Shown here one piece after another: positions 31,143-34,629 of a DNA stretch of 34,629 bases (positions within the stretch are counted from its first letter, which is position 1; each line of letters begins with the position of its first letter). Both the position numbers and the translations under genes were made by a program. The stretch comes from JAEUMD01 sp044222395 (GTDB lineage Bacteria > Pseudomonadota > Alphaproteobacteria > Rhizobiales > Hyphomicrobiaceae), in assembly GCA_044222395.1 (NCBI GenBank), contig JBGANK010000035.1, positions 1 through 34,629 of the forward strand. Reading direction: 5' to 3'. The notes beneath the pieces were generated by a model. The model had not been told where the DNA came from. It saw only the letters and a list, made by a program, of their open reading frames with translations, and did no database searches.

Positions 31143-32483
31143 ATGCCGGCACGAGGCAGGCTCAGTCGCGTCGATCGCGCTCTTGACGGGGTATGCGGTG
31201 TGATGCGCCGCGTGGCGGCACCGCTGCGGGCGAGAGCACTCCTGGCGGGACTTGTCCTCGTCATTGCGAACCAGCCCTGGCTCGTTCAGGCCCGGGCGCA
31301 AGATGCCGCCACCGGAAAGGCGGCGACCGAAAGTGCCGGCACGGGCGCAACGGAAATCCGGACGATCACGATTTTGCTGGCACGCGAGCTGCGCGACCGA
31401 CCGCCACCCTTGTCGCTGCTCGACCAGCCGCCCAAGGACGACGGCGTCGGCGGCGCGCTGCTGGCCATCGATGACAACAACACGACCGGCAAGTTCCTGA
31501 AGCAGGACTTCAAGCTGGAGGTCGCGGAGGACCAGGACGGGGAGAAGCTGGTTTCTGCGGTTGCGGCCAAGGTCGATCAGGGCATCGGCTTCATTGTTGC
31601 CGACATGTCCCAGGACGTGCTGCTCAAGCTGGCAGACAGGATCGCTGGCAAGCCTGCGGTCATCTTCAACGCAGGTGCGCCCGATGAGCGTCTTCGGGAA
31701 GAGGACTGTCGCGCCAACATCAAACACACGGCCCCGTCGCGCACGATGCTGACGGATGCGCTCGCGCAGTACATGGCGGTCAAGCGCTGGAGCAACTGGC
31801 TGCTGGTCATAGGATCGACACCAGAGGACCTGCTGTTTGCCGAGGCCGTCAGGCGATCGGCCAAGCGGTTCGGCCACAGGATCGTGCAGGAGCTGGAATT
31901 CAAGTACGAGGTCGGCAGCCGCCGCGCCGACGGAGGCTATGAGCAGATCCAGCAACAGATCCCTTCGTTCCTGCAGAAGGCCGCCGCGCACGATGTGGTG
32001 GTGGTGGCCGACGAAGGCGAGCTGTTCGGCAACTATTTCCCCTACAGGACATGGGAGGCGCGTCCGGTGATCGGCACGGCCGGTCTTTACGCGACAAGCT
32101 GGCATCCGGCGGTCGAGCTGTGGGGCGGGACGCAGTTCCAGAACAGGTTCAAGCGGCTCGCCAGCCGCAACATGCGCCCGCTCGACTACAACGTCTGGAT
32201 GGCAGTGCGATCGGTCGGAGAGGCGGCCACCCGCAAGCAGACCAGCGACGCGGCGGCGCTGATCGCCTACATGCTGACGCCCGAGTTCGAGCTTGCCGCC
32301 TTCAAGGGTCGCAAGCTCACCTTTCGCGACTGGAACGGCCAGCTGCGGCAGCCAATTCTCGTCGTCACAGACAAGCTCAACGTGACGGTGTCACCGCAGC
32401 CGCAGTTCCTGCACCAGTTCTCCGAGCTCGACACGTTGGGCATCGACAAGCCGGAGAGCGCCTGCAAGGCCTACAAGAAATGA
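31143..32483 (+). CDS. ABC substrate-binding protein of PQQ-dependent alcohol dehydrogenase systems
   Basis: 446 residues from the ATG at 31143, placed 7 bases after GAGGAG; a second ATG at 31203 would start a neater signal peptide (MRRVAAPLRARALLAG ... VQARA). After the signal comes the family hallmark DGVGGALLAIDDNNTTGKFL, then a type I periplasmic-binding fold and PLDYNVWMAVRSVGEAATR. I recognise it as the TIGR03863 family, found with PQQ-dependent alcohol dehydrogenases; it corresponds to LutA-like proteins of the Methylobacterium lanthanide cluster. The ligand is unknown. It is the first gene of the plus-strand operon; the beta-propeller gene follows after 87 bases. Confidence 0.88.
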   Translation: MPARGRLSRVDRALDGVCGVMRRVAAPLRARALLAGLVLVIANQPWLVQARAQDAATGKAATESAGTGATEIRTITILLARELRDRPPPLSLLDQPPKDDGVGGALLAIDDNNTTGKFLKQDFKLEVAEDQDGEKLVSAVAAKVDQGIGFIVADMSQDVLLKLADRIAGKPAVIFNAGAPDERLREEDCRANIKHTAPSRTMLTDALAQYMAVKRWSNWLLVIGSTPEDLLFAEAVRRSAKRFGHRIVQELEFKYEVGSRRADGGYEQIQQQIPSFLQKAAAHDVVVVADEGELFGNYFPYRTWEARPVIGTAGLYATSWHPAVELWGGTQFQNRFKRLASRNMRPLDYNVWMAVRSVGEAATRKQTSDAAALIAYMLTPEFELAAFKGRKLTFRDWNGQLRQPILVVTDKLNVTVSPQPQFLHQFSELDTLGIDKPESACKAYKK

Positions 32484-32570
32484 AGTCGCGTGGGCGAACG
32501 CCGGGAGGAATGTCCGGCCGGCGAGATCGTTGAACGCAACATAAGAGAAGATGCGCAAGGAGAGCGCCAC

Positions 32571-33554
32571 TTGAGACAAATCCCGATTTTGATTTGCAGC
32601 GTTGTTGCCGGCGTCTTTGCGGCCGTCGTCCCCACGCCTGCCTCGGCCTACAAGGTGTTCGTGTCGAACGAGAAGGAGAACACGGTCTCGGTCATCGACA
32701 GCGCCACGCTTGCCGTCGTCCATACGATCAAGACCGGCGCTAGGCCGCGCGGCGTGATCCTGTCGCGCGATGCCAAGTGGCTGCTCGTGTGCGCCAGCGA
32801 CGACAACAGGATCGAGGTCTACGACGCGGCGACATATGCGCCGGTGAAGCACCTGCCGTCCGGACCCGATCCGGAGCTGTTCGCGTTCCACCCTAGCGGC
32901 AACCCGCTCTATGTCGCCAACGAGGACGACAATCTCGTCACCGTCATCGATTTCGACGCAGCAAAGATCATCAACGAGATCCCGGTCGGCGTGGAGCCGG
33001 AAGGCATGGGCATGAGCCCGGACGGCAAGGTGCTCGTCAACACGTCCGAAACCACCAACATGGCGCACTTCATCGACACCAAGACGTTTCAGGTGATCGA
33101 CAACGTGCTCGTCGATCAGCGGCCGCGTCACGCCGAATTCACGCACGATGGACGCCACCTTTGGGTCACATCCGAAATCGGCGGCTCAGTTACCGTGATC
33201 GATGCCGCGACGCGCAAGGTGCTGAGCAAGATCAAGTTCGAGATCCAGGGCATTACGCCCGATGCCATCCAGCCGGTCGGCGTGCGGATGACCAAGGACG
33301 GGTTATGGGCATTCGTGGCGCTCGGGCCTGCCAACCGCGTGGCGGTCATCGATGCCAAGACGTTCAAGGTCGTGAAGTATATCCTGGTCGGACAGCGCGT
33401 GTGGCAGCTTGCGTTCACCCCTGACGACAAGCTGCTGTTCACGACCAACGGCACGTCCAATGATGTCACGGTCATCGACGTCGACAAGAAGCGAGCCGTG
33501 AAATCGATAACCGTCGGACGGTATCCCTGGGGCGTCGTCGTCGCCCCGTTCTAA
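32571..33554 (+). CDS. PQQ-associated YVTN beta-propeller protein
   Basis: 327 residues from a TTG at 32571. This start is chosen because AAGGAG (32557-32562) lies 8 bases before it and a clean signal peptide (RQIPILICSVVAGVFAA, cleaved near ASA) begins there; the frame is open to 32490. The mature protein is a run of about seven YVTN repeats, each with a VxVID core (NTVSVIDSATLAVVHTI, NLVTVIDFDAAKIINEI, GSVTVIDAATRKVLSKI, NDVTVIDVDKKRAVKSI). It fits the TIGR03866 family of PQQ-dependent catabolism and should be a periplasmic seven-bladed propeller. Its role with the ABC cluster is unknown; a LutD-like assignment is plausible. Confidence 0.88.
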   Translation: MRQIPILICSVVAGVFAAVVPTPASAYKVFVSNEKENTVSVIDSATLAVVHTIKTGARPRGVILSRDAKWLLVCASDDNRIEVYDAATYAPVKHLPSGPDPELFAFHPSGNPLYVANEDDNLVTVIDFDAAKIINEIPVGVEPEGMGMSPDGKVLVNTSETTNMAHFIDTKTFQVIDNVLVDQRPRHAEFTHDGRHLWVTSEIGGSVTVIDAATRKVLSKIKFEIQGITPDAIQPVGVRMTKDGLWAFVALGPANRVAVIDAKTFKVVKYILVGQRVWQLAFTPDDKLLFTTNGTSNDVTVIDVDKKRAVKSITVGRYPWGVVVAPF

Positions 33555-33618
33555 TCGCGCCGTCCGATGCGATTGCGAATTGCAAAGTTTTCCATTTGAT
33601 GCGGAGTGGCATTCGACT

Positions 33619-34398
33619 GTGACGCAAGACGCTTCATCTGCGGGACTGCAGGCAGATCCGCCAGCGCTGCACGTCAGTGGCGTCAGCCACCGCTTCGGCG
33701 AAACGCTGGCGCTCGACAACGTGTCGCTGGATGTGCCCCGCGGCAGCTTCACCGTGCTGCTGGGGCTCAACGGCGCGGGAAAATCCACGCTGTTCTCTCT
33801 CATCACGCGGCTTTATGACAACGTGTCGGGCGAGATCCGCATACTTGGGTTTGATGTGCGAAGGAAGCCGTCGCAGGCTCTGAGGAACCTCGGCGTCGTC
33901 TTTCAAAGCCGCACGCTCGATGCCGACCTCACGTTGATGCAGAACCTGCGCTATCATGCGGCGCTGCACGGGATCGGCCCTGGCGAGGCGCTGCAACGCG
34001 CGAAGGATGGGCTCGACCTGGTATCACTCAAGGAGCGTGACAAGGACCGGGTGCGAAGCCTCTCGGGCGGCCAGGCGCGGCGCGTCGAGATTGCCCGCTC
34101 GATGCTGCACAGGCCCGGGCTCCTGCTGCTCGACGAGCCCACGGTCGGACTCGACATCGGATCGCGGGAGACCGTCGTGGCAATCGTCAGATCGCTGGTC
34201 GAGAAGAAGGGCCTGGGCGTGCTGTGGGCGACCCATCTCATCGACGAGGTATCCACTAGCGACCGCGTCGTGCTGCTTCACAAGGGGCGGGTGCTATTTA
34301 GCGGTACTGTTCCCGGGCTTCTCAAGAAGGCCGGCGAGTCGGATTTGCGTCGAGCCTTCCGAAACTTGACCGGCACCGAGGAGCTCGAAGCGGCATGA
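33619..34398 (+). CDS. ABC ATPase of PQQ-dependent alcohol dehydrogenase system
   Basis: 259 residues from the GTG at 33619 (GGAG lies 12 bases upstream); a TTG at 33580 is less likely. Walker A is GLNGAGKST, the signature LSGGQARRVEIARS, Walker B LLLLDEPTVGLD. The family is TIGR03864-like, of the DrrA/ABC-2 export type. It energises the permease whose ATG overlaps its stop (ATGA). In the Methylobacterium lanthanide cluster the equivalent is LutE. Cytoplasmic, membrane-associated. Confidence 0.9.
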   Translation: MTQDASSAGLQADPPALHVSGVSHRFGETLALDNVSLDVPRGSFTVLLGLNGAGKSTLFSLITRLYDNVSGEIRILGFDVRRKPSQALRNLGVVFQSRTLDADLTLMQNLRYHAALHGIGPGEALQRAKDGLDLVSLKERDKDRVRSLSGGQARRVEIARSMLHRPGLLLLDEPTVGLDIGSRETVVAIVRSLVEKKGLGVLWATHLIDEVSTSDRVVLLHKGRVLFSGTVPGLLKKAGESDLRRAFRNLTGTEELEAA

Positions 34399-34629
34399 CC
34401 GGCGAGACGAATACGCCCGCGCTGCCGGTCGACGAGGCGACCGCAACGGCTCGCAAGGCCGATTGGACGTCCTATTTCAATTGCTTCAGCGGCATCGTCT
34501 GGCGCGAAGTGCTGCGCTTCCTGCATCAGCGCGAGCGCTTTCTGTCGGCACTGGTGCGGCCGCTGATCTGGCTGTTCATCTTCGCGGCGGGCTTCCGCCA
34601 AGTGCTCGGCATCTCGATCATTCCACCCT
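34395..34629 (+). CDS. ABC-2 type permease, N-terminal part (cut by window end)
   Basis: The ATG at 34395 overlaps the ATPase stop by four bases and the frame stays open to the window end (78 codons). After a ~24-residue polar start it reads WTSYFNCFSGIVWREVLRFLHQ, then RERFLSALVRPLIWLFIFAAGF, the typical opening of ABC-2 (exporter-type) permeases with the first membrane span. It should form the channel with the preceding ATPase (LutF-like). Downstream genes are outside the window. Confidence 0.88.
   Translation, partial: MTGETNTPALPVDEATATARKADWTSYFNCFSGIVWREVLRFLHQRERFLSALVRPLIWLFIFAAGFRQVLGISIIPP

Overview
The window looks like chromosome of a high-GC alphaproteobacterium of the order Hyphomicrobiales, most likely a methylotroph such as Hyphomicrobium. 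Three things point there. Two porins carry the characteristic N-terminal CCADLEERIAELEA segment. A large coiled-coil membrane protein resembles the GPR/RgsE polar-growth proteins of this order. The right third carries genes tied to methanol oxidation and to tetrahydromethanopterin/methylofuran-linked one-carbon metabolism. No rRNA, tRNA, CRISPR array, transposase or phage gene was found. The genus is an inference.

Layout, left to right. 1-192: N-terminus of an unrecognised minus-strand gene. 325-2298: a cystathionine beta-lyase convergent with a CbiX chelatase. 2570-5968: a tiny membrane ORF, the ycjX-ycjF pair and a small membrane protein. 6255-9632: two paralogous porins, each closed by a terminator with the same 10-bp stem. 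9848-13636: a CoxE-type VWA protein, a lipoprotein, a small membrane protein and a FemAB/CelD-type acetyltransferase. 13657-15161 (minus): a 2Fe-2S ferredoxin followed by a thioredoxin-reductase-like ferredoxin reductase. 15399-19872: an Hpt phosphotransfer protein divergent from the 1214-residue GPR-like protein, which contains 44-residue repeats. 19964-23099: a dipeptide epimerase, an HcaT-like MFS transporter and an unknown protein.

23511-30854 is a nine-gene minus-strand run. Transcribed right to left it reads: DUF3280 secreted protein, NitT/TauT-type ABC importer (binding protein, permease, ATPase), MfnB, FolB-type aldolase, an MfnE-like kinase, a dihydropteroate-synthase-like DUF6513 protein and a DUF447 protein. 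Most of the first seven genes are joined by 4-base GTGA or ATGA overlaps. The last five are typical partners of methylofuran and dephospho-tetrahydromethanopterin synthesis, the cofactors of formaldehyde oxidation. Two copies of a ~100-bp palindromic element bracket the DUF6513-DUF447 pair.

31143-34629 (plus, divergent from DUF3280) is the PQQ-dependent alcohol dehydrogenase-associated ABC cluster: binding protein, YVTN beta-propeller, ATPase and a truncated ABC-2 permease. It resembles the lut (lanthanide utilisation) cluster of Methylobacterium. A perfect 17-bp inverted repeat lies over a candidate promoter between the two divergent operons. The most interesting idea in the window is that PQQ/lanthanide-associated export or sensing, an importer of unknown substrate, and C1-cofactor synthesis are arranged around one control region.
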